Positions 7,957 to 17,977 are shown, numbered from the stretch's first letter. The stretch is DNA of 64,000 nt from Acinetobacter sp. B51(2017) (GCF_003711395.1 NZ_PJRJ01000009.1:34505-98504); one strand, 5' to 3'. The notes: a model not told the origin generated them from the letters alone. Numbers and translations: made by a program.

Positions 7957-9165
7957 CTAGATTTTAGCTTCTAATACCGATAATGCTTGTGCTAAATCAG
8001 CAATTAGATCTGCAGGGTCTTCTAAGCCAATACAAAAACGTACCAAGATGCCTTTATGTAAATGTGAGTGCTGTAAGCTACGCATTTGTTGTATGTGATA
8101 GAGCATCACCAGACTCACAGGTCCACCCCAACTAAAGCCAAGCTTAAACAGTTGCAGGGCATCACAGAAACCACGTACCTCTGCTAAGCTATATTTTTCT
8201 TGAAAAACCACACTGACTAAACCGGCACTGTTTCCATCTTGGCAAATTTCTTGCCAATAGGTATGGCTGATATTGTCAGGATCAGCAGGATGCAACACTT
8301 GGCTAAAATGCGGCTGCTGTTTAAGCCAGTCTAATAGGCTTAACGTACTTTGACTTTGAGCTTGATAACGCACATGCATAGACGCCAAACTGCGTTGAAT
8401 CTGCGCCACATCATCGCCAGATACGCTCAAGCCTTGCAGTGCATGGCTACGGTATAGCTGATGATGTAAAGCTTGATCGCGTGTCACTACAGAACCCATT
8501 AAAATGTCAGCACCGCCACTTGGGTATTTAGTTAAGGCATGAACGGTGATATCTACGCTTAAATGATCATCGCTAAAATCAAAAGCATTAAAGGCTAGAC
8601 CTGCGCCCCAAGTATTGTCTAAAGCAGTTAAAATATGGTGGGCTTGAGCTTTTTTAACCAGTGCTTTGAGGTTAGGGAATTCTAAAGTCACAGAACCCGC
8701 TGCTTCTAACCATAATAATTTAGTATTGTTGCTGGGTTGAAAGCTCTCGACATCAAGTGGATTATAGACCTGTACCTTGACCCCATAACGCTGCTCTAAA
8801 TCACGTAAATGTTCTAAATTGGGACCATACATATTATCGGCTACCCAAACTTCATCCCCCTGACTTAAAAAACAGGAATTTACTAAATGAATGGCAGATA
8901 AACCACTCGGTGCCAACAAACAATATTGGCCGCCTTCAAGCTGAGTAATATTATCGCCTAAAGTAAAGGTTGTGGGTGTGCCATGTGTGCCATAGCTATA
9001 GTCATAATCATCGCTCCAATGGCGATTAAATAGGGCATCAGTATTGTCAAATATAATGGTCGATGCACGATAGAGGGGAGGCTGAACCGTAACAACGTAC
9101 TGAGGTGCCTTTCTTGGTGCATGAATGAGTTGGGTTTGGGGGTTTTTTTTCACGTCCGTGCTCAA
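7957..9165 (-). CDS. metC: Cystathionine beta-lyase (PLP-dependent Cys/Met metabolism enzyme)
   Basis: Cleaves cystathionine to homocysteine, pyruvate and ammonia in methionine synthesis. The 402-residue fold type I enzyme has the phosphate-loop sequence SYGTHGTPTT near 57-66, SGLSAIHL near 88, the cofactor Asp in ALDNTWG (about 183), and the Schiff-base Lys K213 in HALTKYPSGGADILMG. The substrate-carboxylate segment is SWGGPVSLV, as in MetC rather than the gamma-synthase MetB; that choice is by similarity of pattern. The reading frame opens with TTG at 9165; a GTG at 9153 with GAG upstream is an alternative. metX and metW of the same pathway lie at 47.4-49.2 kb. Confidence 0.88.
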   Translation of the reverse strand: MSTDVKKNPQTQLIHAPRKAPQYVVTVQPPLYRASTIIFDNTDALFNRHWSDDYDYSYGTHGTPTTFTLGDNITQLEGGQYCLLAPSGLSAIHLVNSCFLSQGDEVWVADNMYGPNLEHLRDLEQRYGVKVQVYNPLDVESFQPSNNTKLLWLEAAGSVTLEFPNLKALVKKAQAHHILTALDNTWGAGLAFNAFDFSDDHLSVDITVHALTKYPSGGADILMGSVVTRDQALHHQLYRSHALQGLSVSGDDVAQIQRSLASMHVRYQAQSQSTLSLLDWLKQQPHFSQVLHPADPDNISHTYWQEICQDGNSAGLVSVVFQEKYSLAEVRGFCDALQLFKLGFSWGGPVSLVMLYHIQQMRSLQHSHLHKGILVRFCIGLEDPADLIADLAQALSVLEAKI

Positions 9166-9315
9166 AATAAACTGTATATCTAACTTAGCTTAAGAGAAAG
9201 TCATTGATCCTGCTAGAGAAGTGACACTTTTTATAAAAATCGGATGAAATGTGCAAAGTTGGCGTTATTCTTGCAAAACCTATGTTAAAGCAATAACAAT
9301 AGGTGAAATAACAGC

Positions 9316-10053
9316 ATGAAACCGCAGTTAAAAGTACATTATTTTCAACATATTGCGGGAGAAGGTTTTGGTAGTTGTTATGAATATTTAAAACAAAAAA
9401 ACGCCAAAATTACTGCAACAGAATTCTTCGCATTACCAGTTGATCGTCCTTTAGATATAGAGGCATTGCCCGATATTCATGATGTGGATTTACTCATTAT
9501 TATGGGCGGTACTATGAGTGTTAATGATGAAGCCAATTATCCTTGGTTAAAAGTCGAAAAACGTTGGTTAAGACGTTACTTGTCTTTAGGTAAACCCGCT
9601 ATTGGTTTGTGCTTAGGTGGGCAATTGATTGCCAATGCTTTAGGGGCAGCGGTGAGTCGTAATCAGCAGCAAGAACTCGGTTGGAGCACCATCCGTAAGA
9701 TTCAATCCGTCCCTAAAGACTGTTTTGAGTTGCCTGAACAACTTAATGTCTTGCAATGGCATAGTGAAACATTTGAAATTCCTAAAGGTGCGGTGCATTT
9801 GGCAGAAAATGAAGTCTGTCGCAATCAAATGTATCAGATTGGTAAAAACGTTTTGGGCTTTCAGTTTCATCCTGAAATTACCCCGCAAGTATTGGAGTTG
9901 TTTCTAGAAAATGCTGAAGAATTGTCCATTTTTTCAGGTCAGTATGTACAAGATGTGAATACGTTGATTAAATCGTCAAAAAGTAAATTTATTCAAGGAA
10001 ATCAAATATTAAACCAAGCAATTGACTATGTTTTAAAGAAAACAGCTTGGTAA
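9316..10053 (+). CDS. Class I glutamine amidotransferase-like protein
   Basis: A free-standing glutaminase-type domain of 245 residues, related to the GATase module of GMP synthase. The catalytic triad is visible: nucleophile C99 in GLCLGGQLIA, with H185 and E187 in GFQFHPEIT. The oxyanion segment IIMGGTMSVND and QWHSETFEIP also fit the family. No synthetase domain is fused or adjacent, so the acceptor substrate is unknown; such proteins act in polyamine or gamma-glutamyl catabolism or as uncharacterised hydrolases. It is monocistronic, divergent from metC and upstream of the S10 operon. Confidence 0.88.
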   Translation: MKPQLKVHYFQHIAGEGFGSCYEYLKQKNAKITATEFFALPVDRPLDIEALPDIHDVDLLIIMGGTMSVNDEANYPWLKVEKRWLRRYLSLGKPAIGLCLGGQLIANALGAAVSRNQQQELGWSTIRKIQSVPKDCFELPEQLNVLQWHSETFEIPKGAVHLAENEVCRNQMYQIGKNVLGFQFHPEITPQVLELFLENAEELSIFSGQYVQDVNTLIKSSKSKFIQGNQILNQAIDYVLKKTAW

Positions 10054-10117
10054 ATGGTGTTTAAACAAGCGAACAACAAAATATATGGAAAAAACAACTA
10101 AAAGAGCAAAAAGGGAT

Positions 10118-10146
10118 TTGCTTATGCATTAAACAATAGCTATAAT
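10118..10146 (+). promoter_or_regulatory. Promoter of the S10 ribosomal operon
   Basis: -35 TTGCTT (10118-10123), a 17-bp spacer and a perfect -10 TATAAT (10141-10146). The start site would be near 10153, giving a leader of about 170 nt before rpsJ. Confidence 0.85.
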
Positions 10147-10151
10147 GAGCG

Positions 10152-10290
10152 ACCCTTCGATAGGAAGGGTGTTAACTGCGAAGAAAGTAGTTAACTATCG
10201 TTACAGTCGTGGCATCGATCACGACCTTAGTGATATTTCACTGCTCTTGACACTTGCCTTAAAATAGTGGGGTGAGATGCGTCAAGAGTG
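10152..10290 (+). promoter_or_regulatory. Structured mRNA leader of the S10 operon
   Basis: Successive perfect hairpins follow the predicted start site: ACCCTTC/GAAGGGT (10152-10170), GTTAACT/AGTTAAC (10171-10195), GTCGTG/CACGAC (10206-10225) and AGTGA/TCACT (10229-10242). A longer-range stem CTCTTGAC/GTCAAGAG (10244-10251 with 10281-10288) encloses a further small hairpin. The length and the hairpin series recall the E. coli S10 leader, where ribosomal protein L4 controls transcription and translation. L4 control here is inference from position. Confidence 0.7.
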
Positions 10291-10323
10291 ATTCTTTATA
10301 TATTTGGCTTGGAGTTAACTGGT

Positions 10324-10635
10324 ATGTCTAACCAGAGAATTCGTATCCGTCTTAAGTCTTTTGATCACCGTTTAATTGATCAATCAGCTCAAGAAATCGT
10401 AGAAACAGCAAAACGTACTGGCGCACAAGTTTGTGGTCCAATTCCAATGCCTACACGCATTGAACGTTTTAACGTTTTAACATCACCACACGTTAACAAA
10501 GATGCGCGTGACCAATACGAGATCCGCACTTACAAACGTTTGATCGACATCGTTCAACCTACAGACAAAACTGTAGACGCGTTGATGAAGTTAGATCTTG
10601 CAGCTGGTGTTGATGTTCAGATCGCATTGGGTTAA
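10324..10635 (+). CDS. rpsJ: 30S ribosomal protein S10
   Basis: First gene of the S10 operon; component of the 30S head that also acts as NusE in transcription antitermination. It has 103 residues with the family start [23 protein letters not shown] frame opening at 10288 is rejected: the ATG at 10324 has GGAG nine nucleotides upstream and matches the universal N-terminus. Confidence 0.97.
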
Positions 10636-10641
10636 GGCTTT

Positions 10642-10680
10642 CGGTTAATTAACGCTCTAAGTTAATTAAGCCGCTTTTTT
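10642..10680 (+). promoter_or_regulatory. Terminator-like hairpin between rpsJ and rplC
   Basis: CGG plus TTAATTAAC pairs with GTTAATTAA plus CCG (one bulged G, 7-nt loop), 12 bp in all. It is followed by CTTTTTT and then by the AGAGG ribosome site of rplC. It looks like an internal attenuator separating rpsJ from the rest of the operon. Its stem is AT-rich, so termination is probably partial. Confidence 0.55.
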
Positions 10681-10694
10681 AGAGGTTTATGCAC

Positions 10695-11333
10695 ATGGCT
10701 ATTGGTTTAGTCGGTCGCAAGTGCGGTATGACGCGTATCTTTACAGATGCTGGCGTTTCTGTACCTGTAACAGTGATTGAGGTTGATCCTAACCGCATCA
10801 CTCAAATCAAAACGCTTGAAACTGATGGTTATCAAGCGATTCAAATCACTACTGGTGAACGTCGCGAATCTCGCGTAACTAACGCTCAGAAAGGTCACTT
10901 CGCGAAAGCGGGTGTTGCTGCTGGTCGTCTAGTTCAAGAATTCCGCGCTACAGAAGCTGATCTTGAAGGTCGTGAAGTTGGTGGTATGCTTACTGTTGAG
11001 TTGTTCCAAGTTGGTCAAATCGTTGACGTAACTGGTACTTCTAAAGGTAAAGGTTTCCAAGGTGGTGTTAAGCGTTGGAACTTCCGTACGCAAGATGCTA
11101 CTCACGGTAACTCGGTTTCTCACCGTGTTCTAGGTTCTACAGGTCAAAACCAGACTCCTGGTCGCGTATTCAAAGGCAAAAAAATGGCTGGCCATTTAGG
11201 TGCTGAACGCGTAACTACACAGGGTCTTGAAATCGTTGCTATCGACGTTGAACGTTCAGTTCTTGTTGTGAAAGGCGCGGTTCCTGGTGCTACTGGTGGC
11301 GACGTAACTGTTCGTCCTACGATCAAGGCCTGA
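10695..11333 (+). CDS. rplC: 50S ribosomal protein L3
   Basis: Early-assembling 23S rRNA-binding protein near the peptidyl transferase centre; 212 residues beginning [16 protein letters not shown]. The ATG at 10695 (AGAGG nine nucleotides upstream) is preferred to the ATG two codons earlier. The long internal loop contains [12 protein letters not shown] and the Gln of [12 protein letters not shown], the site methylated by PrmB in enterics. Second gene of the S10 operon. Confidence 0.97.
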   Translation: MAIGLVGRKCGMTRIFTDAGVSVPVTVIEVDPNRITQIKTLETDGYQAIQITTGERRESRVTNAQKGHFAKAGVAAGRLVQEFRATEADLEGREVGGMLTVELFQVGQIVDVTGTSKGKGFQGGVKRWNFRTQDATHGNSVSHRVLGSTGQNQTPGRVFKGKKMAGHLGAERVTTQGLEIVAIDVERSVLVVKGAVPGATGGDVTVRPTIKA

Positions 11334-11344
11334 GGGGAAATAAC

Positions 11345-11947
11345 GTGAATTTAAATACTGTTTCCGGCTCTGCTGTTGAATTATCAGAAGTTGCGTTCGG
11401 TCGTGAATTTAATGAAGCTCTTGTACACCAAGTTGTTACAGCTTACTTAGCTGGTGGTCGTCAAGGTTCTAAAGCTCAGAAATCACGCGCAGACGTTTCT
11501 GGCGGTGGTAAAAAGCCGTTCCGTCAAAAAGGTACTGGCCGCGCTCGTGCTGGTTCTATTCGTAGCCCAATCTGGGTTGGCGGTGGTAAAACTTTTGCTG
11601 CTCGTCCACAAGACTGGTCTCAAAAAGTAAACCGTAAAATGTATCGCGGTGCTATGCAATGCATCCTAGCTGAACTTGTTCGTCAAGATCGCTTAGTTTT
11701 AGTTGAAGAGTTTGCTGTTGCTGCTCCAAAAACTAAAGAATTGCTTGCAAAACTTAACGACTTAAATGCGACTCGCGCATTGATCGTTACTGATGCTGTT
11801 GATGAGAACTTGTATCTAGCTGCTCGTAACATTCCACACGTTGATGTGGTTGATGCTACTGCTATTGATCCTGTTAGCTTGATCGCGTTCGATAAAGTTG
11901 TTATGTCTGTAGCTGCTGCTAAGAAAATTGAGGTAGAACTCGGATGA
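11345..11947 (+). CDS. rplD: 50S ribosomal protein L4
   Basis: 23S-binding protein of 200 residues whose extended loop ([25 protein letters not shown] region) lines the exit tunnel. In enterics it represses the S10 operon by binding the leader. It starts with GTG, with a strong GAGGGGA ribosome site 6 nt upstream, and its stop overlaps the rplW start by 4 nt (ATGA), implying coupled translation. Confidence 0.97.
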   Translation: MNLNTVSGSAVELSEVAFGREFNEALVHQVVTAYLAGGRQGSKAQKSRADVSGGGKKPFRQKGTGRARAGSIRSPIWVGGGKTFAARPQDWSQKVNRKMYRGAMQCILAELVRQDRLVLVEEFAVAAPKTKELLAKLNDLNATRALIVTDAVDENLYLAARNIPHVDVVDATAIDPVSLIAFDKVVMSVAAAKKIEVELG

Positions 11948-12264
11948 ACAACGAACGTTTATATCAAGTCCTTCAAGGACCTGTTTTCTCAGAAAAAGCA
12001 CAAGTTTTAGGCGAAACTGCTGGTGTTCAAGTTTTTAAAGTTGCGACTGATGCAACTAAACTTGAAATCAAAAAAGCTGTTGAGCAATTATTTGGTGTTC
12101 AAGTTGTTAAAGTTAACACAACGATCACTAAAGGTAAGACTAAACGCTTTGGTAAAACTATCGGACGTCGTTCTGATGTTAAAAAAGCATACGTCACCCT
12201 GAAAGCTGGCCAAGATGTTGAAATGGCTGACTTGGGCGATGCCGCTGAAAGCGCAGCGGAATAA
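11944..12264 (+). CDS. rplW: 50S ribosomal protein L23
   Basis: Protein at the tunnel exit and docking point for trigger factor and SRP; 106 residues, family start [19 protein letters not shown]. It overlaps rplD by 4 nt. The trigger factor gene is also in this window (57.1 kb). The acidic C-terminal tail is a few residues longer than in E. coli. Confidence 0.97.
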   Translation: MNNERLYQVLQGPVFSEKAQVLGETAGVQVFKVATDATKLEIKKAVEQLFGVQVVKVNTTITKGKTKRFGKTIGRRSDVKKAYVTLKAGQDVEMADLGDAAESAAE

Positions 12265-12275
12265 GGACGAAAACT

Positions 12276-13100
12276 ATGCCTATTCAAAAATGTAAGCCAA
12301 CGTCTCCAGGACGTCGCTTTGTAGAGAAAGTCGTTCACGACCATCTTCACAAAGGTGCTCCATACGCTCCATTAGTAGAAGCTAAAAAGCGTACTGGCGG
12401 CCGTAATAACAACGGTCACATCACGACTCGTCACGTTGGTGGCGGTCACAAGCAGCACTACCGTCTAGTTGACTTTAAACGTAACAAAGATGGTATTCCT
12501 GCAACTGTAGAGCGTATTGAATACGATCCTAACCGTACTGCACACATTGCACTTGTATTGTATGCTGACGGTGAACGTCGTTACATCATCGCGCCTAAAG
12601 GCCTTCGCGCTGGCGATAAAGTACAATCTGGTAACGATGCTCCAATTCGTCCAGGTAACTGCTTACCGCTTCGCAACATGCCTATCGGTTCTACTCTTCA
12701 CAACATCGAACTTAAAATCGGTAAAGGCGCGCAATTAGCTCGTTCTGCTGGTACTTCAGTTCAATTGTTGGGTCGTGACGGTTCTTACGCTATCGTTCGT
12801 CTTCGTTCAGGCGAGATGCGTAAAATTCACGTTGAATGCCGTGCTGTGTTAGGTGAAGTATCTAACTCAGAAAGCAACCTTCGTTCACTAGGTAAAGCTG
12901 GTGCATCACGCTGGCGTGGTGTTCGTCCTACCGTTCGTGGTATGGCGATGAACCCAGTTGACCATCCACACGGTGGTGGTGAAGGGCGTAACAAAGGTAT
13001 TCAACCTGTAAGCCCATGGGGTCAAAAAGCTAAAGGGTACAAGACACGTACCAACAAGCGTACGACTAAGATGATTATTCGCGACCGTCGCGTTAAGTAA
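12276..13100 (+). CDS. rplB: 50S ribosomal protein L2
   Basis: Largest ribosomal protein of the cluster (274 residues), needed for subunit association and the peptidyl transferase centre. The C-terminal [18 protein letters not shown] segment holds the conserved His. It starts ATG after AAGGACG, 11 bp past rplW. Confidence 0.98.
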   Translation: MPIQKCKPTSPGRRFVEKVVHDHLHKGAPYAPLVEAKKRTGGRNNNGHITTRHVGGGHKQHYRLVDFKRNKDGIPATVERIEYDPNRTAHIALVLYADGERRYIIAPKGLRAGDKVQSGNDAPIRPGNCLPLRNMPIGSTLHNIELKIGKGAQLARSAGTSVQLLGRDGSYAIVRLRSGEMRKIHVECRAVLGEVSNSESNLRSLGKAGASRWRGVRPTVRGMAMNPVDHPHGGGEGRNKGIQPVSPWGQKAKGYKTRTNKRTTKMIIRDRRVK

Positions 13101-13119
13101 CAAGTAAAGGAATCTGACA

Positions 13120-13395
13120 ATGCCTCGTTCTCTGAAAAAAGGCCCATTCGTCGATGCGCACTTGTTCGCTAAGGTTGAAGCGGCTATCGCGGCTAATAAC
13201 CGTAAGCCGATCAAAACTTGGTCGCGTCGTTCGATGATCCTCCCGGATTTTGTTGGTTTAACAATTTCTGTTCATAATGGCCGTAACCATGTTCCAGTGA
13301 TCGTATCTGAACATATGGTTGGTCATAAACTCGGTGAATTCGCGCCAACTCGTACCTATCGTGGTCACGGTGTTGACAAGAAATCTAAACGCTAA
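13120..13395 (+). CDS. rpsS: 30S ribosomal protein S19
   Basis: 30S head protein that pairs with S13 at the subunit interface; 91 residues starting [15 protein letters not shown] and containing [23 protein letters not shown] precedes the ATG. Seventy-five percent of the operon's gene gaps are this short, consistent with one transcript. Confidence 0.97.
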   Translation: MPRSLKKGPFVDAHLFAKVEAAIAANNRKPIKTWSRRSMILPDFVGLTISVHNGRNHVPVIVSEHMVGHKLGEFAPTRTYRGHGVDKKSKR

Positions 13396-13401
13396 GGTGC
13401 T

Positions 13402-13734
13402 ATGATGGAAGTTACTGCTAAATTACGCGGTGCCGCTATCTCGGCACAAAAAGCACGTTTGGTTGCAGACTTGATCCGCGGCAAATCTGTTGCGCATGCT
13501 TTAAACATTTTAAACTTCAGCAACAAAAAAGCTGCAGTTTTAGTTAAAAAAGCATTGGAATCTGCGATTGCAAACGCTGAACATAATAACAGTTTAGATG
13601 TAGACGATCTTAAAGTTTCTACGATCTACGTTGACGAAGGCATGAGCCTTAAACGTATTATGCCACGTGCTAAAGGCCGTGCAGATCGTATTACTAAGCG
13701 TACTTGTCACATCACCGTTAAGGTAGGGGTTTGA
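13402..13734 (+). CDS. rplV: 50S ribosomal protein L22
   Basis: Tunnel-wall protein, 110 residues with [24 protein letters not shown] and the beta-hairpin [13 protein letters not shown], the region altered in macrolide-resistant mutants of other species (no change can be judged here). Two adjacent ATG codons (13402 and 13405) follow AAGG; either could start. Confidence 0.96.
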
Positions 13735-13735
13735 T

Positions 13736-14488
13736 ATGGGTCAGAAGGTTCATCCAATCGGTATCCGCCTAGGTGTTGTGAAACGTCATAACGCTAACTG
13801 GTATGCGAGTCCGAAACAATACGCTGAATACTTGCTTAAAGATTTGCAAGTTCGTGAGTTTTTAAACAAAAAACTTAAGAACGCAATGGTAAGCAATATT
13901 CTTATCGAACGTCCTACTGGCGCTGCTAAAATTACAATTAGCACTGCTCGTCCTGGTATCGTTATCGGTAAAAAAGGCGAAGACATTGAGAAATTACAAC
14001 GCGAATTAACATCTATTATGGGTGTTCCTGCGCAAGTAAGCATCAACGAAATCGATCGTCCAGACTTAGACGCGCGTCTAGTTGCTGAAGGTATCGCTTC
14101 TCAATTAGAAAAACGTGTAATGTTCCGTCGTGCTATGAAGCGTGCGGTTCAAAACTCTATGCGTGCTGGTGCTAAAGGTATTAAAGTTGAAGTTTCAGGC
14201 CGTTTAGGTGGTGCTGAGATCGCTCGTACAGAATGGTATCGTGAAGGTCGTGTACCTTTGCATACGCTTCGTGCGGACATCGACTACTCTTCAGTACGTG
14301 CTGAGACTACTTACGGTACGATTGGTGTTAAAGTTTGGGTATTCCGCGGTGAGATCCTTGGTGGCATGAAACAAGTCATGAACCCAGCTCCTGCTGAAGA
14401 ACGTCCAGCTAAACGCGGTCGCGGTCGTGGTGAAGGTCAAGAGCGTCGTGGTCGTCGCAATGATCGTTCTGCTGAAAAAGGAGAATAA
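13736..14488 (+). CDS. rpsC: 30S ribosomal protein S3
   Basis: mRNA-entry protein with helicase activity; KH domain [14 protein letters not shown] near residue 80. At 250 residues it is somewhat longer than E. coli S3 (233) because of an Arg/Gly/Glu-rich tail ([20 protein letters not shown]) common in Moraxellaceae-like sequences. It starts one base after the rplV stop. Confidence 0.97.
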   Translation: MGQKVHPIGIRLGVVKRHNANWYASPKQYAEYLLKDLQVREFLNKKLKNAMVSNILIERPTGAAKITISTARPGIVIGKKGEDIEKLQRELTSIMGVPAQVSINEIDRPDLDARLVAEGIASQLEKRVMFRRAMKRAVQNSMRAGAKGIKVEVSGRLGGAEIARTEWYREGRVPLHTLRADIDYSSVRAETTYGTIGVKVWVFRGEILGGMKQVMNPAPAEERPAKRGRGRGEGQERRGRRNDRSAEKGE

Positions 14489-14491
14489 TCC

Positions 14492-14905
14492 ATGTTGCAA
14501 CCTAAACGTATGAAATTCCGTAAGGTGCAAAAAGGCCGTAACACTGGTCTTGCGCATCGCGGTAGCTCAGTATCTTTCGGTACTATCGCGCTTAAATCAA
14601 TTGAACGTGGTCGTATGACTGCTCGTCAAATTGAAGCAGCTCGTCGTACAATCAGCCGTCGTATTAAACGTGGTGGTAAGATCTTTATCCGTGTTTTCCC
14701 AGACAAACCAATTACTAATAAACCATTAGAAGTTCGTATGGGTAAAGGTAAAGGTTCTGTGGAATACTGGGTTTGTGAAATCAAACCAGGTAAAGTCTTG
14801 TACGAAATTGATGGTGTTAACGAAGAATTGGCTCGTGAAGCGTTCACGCTTGCAGCTGCTAAACTTCCGTTTAAAACCACTATCGTGACTCGGACGGTAA
14901 TGTAA
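14492..14905 (+). CDS. rplP: 50S ribosomal protein L16
   Basis: A-site-facing 23S protein, 137 residues starting [19 protein letters not shown]. It contains the loop RAAR-type [23 protein letters not shown]; the Arg equivalent to the YcfD-hydroxylated residue lies in [12 protein letters not shown]. Its stop overlaps the rpmC start by one base (TAATG). Confidence 0.97.
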   Translation: MLQPKRMKFRKVQKGRNTGLAHRGSSVSFGTIALKSIERGRMTARQIEAARRTISRRIKRGGKIFIRVFPDKPITNKPLEVRMGKGKGSVEYWVCEIKPGKVLYEIDGVNEELAREAFTLAAAKLPFKTTIVTRTVM

Positions 14906-15102
14906 TGAAAACTAAAGATCTACGTGAAAAGTCGGTAGAAGAGTTGACAGCTTTGCTTGATGAGCAACAGCTTAACCAATTCCGTCTTCGTATGGCGAAA
15001 GCAACTGGTCAATTGGGTAAATCGCACGAAGTTGCATTAACTCGTAAAACTATTGCTCGTATTAAGACCCTCCTTACCGAAAAACAGGGGAACGGACAAT
15101 GA
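14905..15102 (+). CDS. rpmC: 50S ribosomal protein L29
   Basis: Small helical tunnel-exit protein of 65 residues ([20 protein letters not shown]). It overlaps both neighbours, by 1 nt with rplP and 4 nt with rpsQ, implying translational coupling. Confidence 0.96.
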   Translation: MKTKDLREKSVEELTALLDEQQLNQFRLRMAKATGQLGKSHEVALTRKTIARIKTLLTEKQGNGQ

Positions 15103-15356
15103 GTGAGCAAACAGTTCGCACGTTAACAGGTAAAGTAGTAAGCGACAAGATGGACAAGTCTATCGTTGTGCTTATCGAACGCCGCGTTCAACACCCGTTG
15201 TATGGCAAATCAATCCGCCGTTCAACAAAATTACACGCTCATGATGAAAACAACACTGCTAAAGCTGGTGATGTTGTAACAATCAAAGAATGCCGCCCAA
15301 TGTCTAAAACTAAGTCTTGGACTTTAGTTGAAGTGATTGAAGCAGCAGCTGAGTAA
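15099..15356 (+). CDS. rpsQ: 30S ribosomal protein S17
   Basis: 16S rRNA 5'-domain binder with OB fold; 85 residues with [21 protein letters not shown] and [18 protein letters not shown]. Last gene of the S10 operon, followed by an 88-bp gap holding a long hairpin before rplN. Confidence 0.97.
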   Translation: MSEQTVRTLTGKVVSDKMDKSIVVLIERRVQHPLYGKSIRRSTKLHAHDENNTAKAGDVVTIKECRPMSKTKSWTLVEVIEAAAE

Positions 15357-15371
15357 TTAACGTTCTTGCAT

Positions 15372-15421
15372 CATCGGTCAATTTCGAGTACTCTTTGAGC
15401 CTTTCGAAATTCTGACCGATG
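15372..15421 (+). promoter_or_regulatory. Long hairpin at the S10/spc operon junction
   Basis: CATCGGTCA plus ATTTCGA pairs with TCGAAAT plus TGACCGATG: 16 bp, interrupted only by a 2-nt bulge, with a 16-nt loop. No T-run follows directly, so it is not a standard terminator. It may be an RNase III site separating the two operons, a protein-binding site or a transcript-stability element. Confidence 0.7.
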
Positions 15422-15444
15422 TTGCTCGGTTTTGGAGTAGGGCA

Positions 15445-15813
15445 ATGATTCAAACCGAAAGTATGCTCGACGTAGCAGACAACAGTGGTGCTCGCCGCGT
15501 ACAATGTATTAAAGTACTTGGTGGTTCACATCGTCGTTATGCTTCTGTTGGCGACATCATTAAAGTTACTGTAAAAGAAGCAATTCCACGCGCTCGTGTT
15601 AAAAAAGGCGACGTGATGAATGCTGTAGTTGTACGTACAAAATTCGGCATCCGTCGTGCAGACGGTTCTGTGATTCGTTTCGACGATAACGCAGCTGTTA
15701 TTTTGAACAACAACAAAGCGCCGATTGCGACTCGTATTTTCGGACCAGTGACTCGTGAACTTCGTACTGAACAGTTCATGAAAATTATTTCATTGGCTCC
15801 TGAAGTTCTATAA
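15445..15813 (+). CDS. rplN: 50S ribosomal protein L14
   Basis: First spc-operon gene; 122-residue subunit-interface protein with the family start [27 protein letters not shown]. It follows a GGAGTAGGG ribosome site after the junction hairpin. It contacts helix 14 and is the docking site for the silencing factor RsfS. Confidence 0.97.
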   Translation: MIQTESMLDVADNSGARRVQCIKVLGGSHRRYASVGDIIKVTVKEAIPRARVKKGDVMNAVVVRTKFGIRRADGSVIRFDDNAAVILNNNKAPIATRIFGPVTRELRTEQFMKIISLAPEVL

Positions 15814-15822
15814 GAGGCACTC

Positions 15823-16140
15823 ATGGCTAAGATTAAAAAGGGCGATCAAGTAATTGTGATCGCAGGTAAAGAAAAAGGCAAACAGGGTACTGTATTGTCT
15901 GTTTCAAATGACCGCGTTCTTGTTGAAGGCTTGAACTTGGTTAAGAAGCATCAAAAGCCGAACCGTGCAACGGGTGCTGAAGGCGCTATCGTTACACAAG
16001 AAGCTACGCTTCATATCTCAAACGTGGCAATTTTTAATGCTGCAACCCAAAAGGCTGACCGTGTTGGTTACCAAGTAGTTGAAGGCGTGAAAACTCGCGT
16101 ATTCAAATCTACTGGTGAATCAGTGGCGGTAGCGAAGTAA
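15823..16140 (+). CDS. rplX: 50S ribosomal protein L24
   Basis: Assembly initiator protein; 105 residues with a KOW motif ([20 protein letters not shown]) at the N-terminus. GAGGCAC lies upstream of the ATG; 9 bp from rplN. Confidence 0.97.
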   Translation: MAKIKKGDQVIVIAGKEKGKQGTVLSVSNDRVLVEGLNLVKKHQKPNRATGAEGAIVTQEATLHISNVAIFNAATQKADRVGYQVVEGVKTRVFKSTGESVAVAK

Positions 16141-16156
16141 TAGGTTGAATTAGGCT

Positions 16157-16693
16157 ATGGCCAGACTTAAAGCACGTTATAACGACGAACTTAAAGCTCA
16201 GTTACAAGAGACTTTAGGTGTTAAAAATGTGATGGAAATTCCACGCATTACAAAAATTACTATCAACATGGGTGTTGGTGCGGCTTCTGCTGACAAAAAA
16301 CTCCTTGATGGTGCTCTAGCGGATATGCAAGCAATTGCTGGTCAAAAACCAGTTCTTACTCTTGCACGTAAATCTATCGCTGGTTTCAAAATCCGTGACG
16401 GTTGGCCGATTGGTTGTAAAGTTACTTTACGCGGCGAACGCATGTACGAATTCTTAGACCGTTTGATCTCTATTGCGATCCCACGTATTCGTGACTTCCG
16501 TGGTTTCTCTGCGAAATCATTTGATGGTCGTGGTAACTACTCAATGGGTCTTAAAGAACAAATCATGTTCCCAGAGATCGATTTTGATAAGATTGATCGT
16601 ATTCGTGGTATGGACATTACCATTACTACGACTGCTCGCACCGATGACGAAGGCCGTGCGCTTATGCGTGCATTCGGCTTCCCGTTCAAATAA
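16157..16693 (+). CDS. rplE: 50S ribosomal protein L5
   Basis: 5S rRNA-binding protein of the central protuberance; 178 residues with [16 protein letters not shown] and [13 protein letters not shown] [21 protein letters not shown]. In enterics the S8 repressor site lies near the start of this gene; I could not confirm such a structure by eye. Confidence 0.97.
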   Translation: MARLKARYNDELKAQLQETLGVKNVMEIPRITKITINMGVGAASADKKLLDGALADMQAIAGQKPVLTLARKSIAGFKIRDGWPIGCKVTLRGERMYEFLDRLISIAIPRIRDFRGFSAKSFDGRGNYSMGLKEQIMFPEIDFDKIDRIRGMDITITTTARTDDEGRALMRAFGFPFK

Positions 16694-16702
16694 GAGGTCG
16701 AT

Positions 16703-17008
16703 ATGGCTAAGAAAGGTATGATTAATCGCGAATTGAAACGCGAAGCTACTGTTGCTAAATACGCTGCGAAACGTGCTGAATTAAAAGCAATTATCGCAAA
16801 CGTAAATGCATCAGACGAAGAACGTTTCGAAGCGATGATGAAATTTCAAGCATTACCACGTAATGCGTCTCCAGTACGTCTTCGCAACCGTTGTGGTTTA
16901 ACTGGTCGTCCTCACGGTTTCTTCCGTAAGTTCGGTCTAAGCCGTAACAAACTACGCGATACAGTAATGCAAGGTGATGTACCTGGCGTTGTTAAGGCAA
17001 GCTGGTAA
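16703..17008 (+). CDS. rpsN: 30S ribosomal protein S14 (zinc-free type)
   Basis: 30S head protein of 101 residues. It lacks the CxxC pairs of the short zinc-binding S14 and has the long form, ending [26 protein letters not shown] precedes the ATG. Confidence 0.97.
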   Translation: MAKKGMINRELKREATVAKYAAKRAELKAIIANVNASDEERFEAMMKFQALPRNASPVRLRNRCGLTGRPHGFFRKFGLSRNKLRDTVMQGDVPGVVKASW

Positions 17009-17020
17009 GGAGCACTATAA

Positions 17021-17416
17021 ATGAGTATGCAAGATACCGTTGCCGACATGTTAACACGTGTTCGTAACGCGCAAATGGCGAAGAAACAAACTGTTTCTAT
17101 GCCAAACTCTAAGTTAAAAGTTGCGATTGCTAACGTTCTTAAACAAGAAGGTTATATCGCTGAAGTAGCGGTTGCTGATGCCGAAGGTAAAGCAACGCTT
17201 ACTTTGACTTTAAAATATTTCGAAGGCAAACCAGTTATCGAAACTGTGAAACGCGTAAGCCGTCCTGGTCTACGTCAATATCGCGGTAAAGATGCACTTC
17301 CTAGCGTTAAGCAAGGTTTAGGTATTGCAATTGTTTCTACAAGCAAAGGCATCATGACTGATCGCGCTGCACGTGCTGCGGGCATCGGTGGTGAAGTTAT
17401 TGCTTTTGTTTCTTAA
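17021..17416 (+). CDS. rpsH: 30S ribosomal protein S8
   Basis: Central-domain 16S rRNA binder, 131 residues, [18 protein letters not shown] at the start and [20 protein letters not shown] near the end. In E. coli it autoregulates the spc operon. AAGGAGC gives a strong ribosome site. Confidence 0.97.
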   Translation: MSMQDTVADMLTRVRNAQMAKKQTVSMPNSKLKVAIANVLKQEGYIAEVAVADAEGKATLTLTLKYFEGKPVIETVKRVSRPGLRQYRGKDALPSVKQGLGIAIVSTSKGIMTDRAARAAGIGGEVIAFVS

Positions 17417-17429
17417 TAGGTGATTCCTC

Positions 17430-17963
17430 ATGTCTCGTGTGGCTAAAGCCCCAGTAACTGTACCTAACGGTGTTACAGTTACTCAGAACGGCCGGCAGGT
17501 CGAAGTGAAAGGCACTAAAGGTACATTGTCTTTCAACCTGCATGCGCTGGTCGAGCTTAAACAGGAAGACGGTACTCTAGTTATTGCTCCAAAAGCTGAG
17601 TCGAAAGACGCTTGGATGCAAGCTGGTACTGCTCGCGCTGTGCTTAACAACCTTGTAAAAGGTGTTAGCGAAGGTTTCGAACGTAAGTTACAGCTTATCG
17701 GTGTTGGTTATAAAGCTGCGGTTAAAGGTAACGTTGTTAACCTTAACCTTGGTTTCTCTCACCCGATCGATTACAACCTTCCTGAAGGTGTAACTGCTGA
17801 AACTCCTACAGCAACTGAAATCGTACTTAAATCAGCTGACAAAGCTGCTCTAGGTCAAGTTGCTGCAGATATCCGTGGTTACCGTCCACCAGAGCCGTAT
17901 AAAGGTAAAGGTGTTCGTTATTCTGACGAAGTTGTACTTCGTAAAGAAGCTAAGAAGAAATAA
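17430..17963 (+). CDS. rplF: 50S ribosomal protein L6
   Basis: Two-domain protein near the sarcin-ricin loop; 177 residues starting [17 protein letters not shown], with the C-terminal signature [16 protein letters not shown] that identifies bacterial L6. Confidence 0.97.
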   Translation: MSRVAKAPVTVPNGVTVTQNGRQVEVKGTKGTLSFNLHALVELKQEDGTLVIAPKAESKDAWMQAGTARAVLNNLVKGVSEGFERKLQLIGVGYKAAVKGNVVNLNLGFSHPIDYNLPEGVTAETPTATEIVLKSADKAALGQVAADIRGYRPPEPYKGKGVRYSDEVVLRKEAKKK

Positions 17964-17977
17964 GGCGCGAGGTTCTT

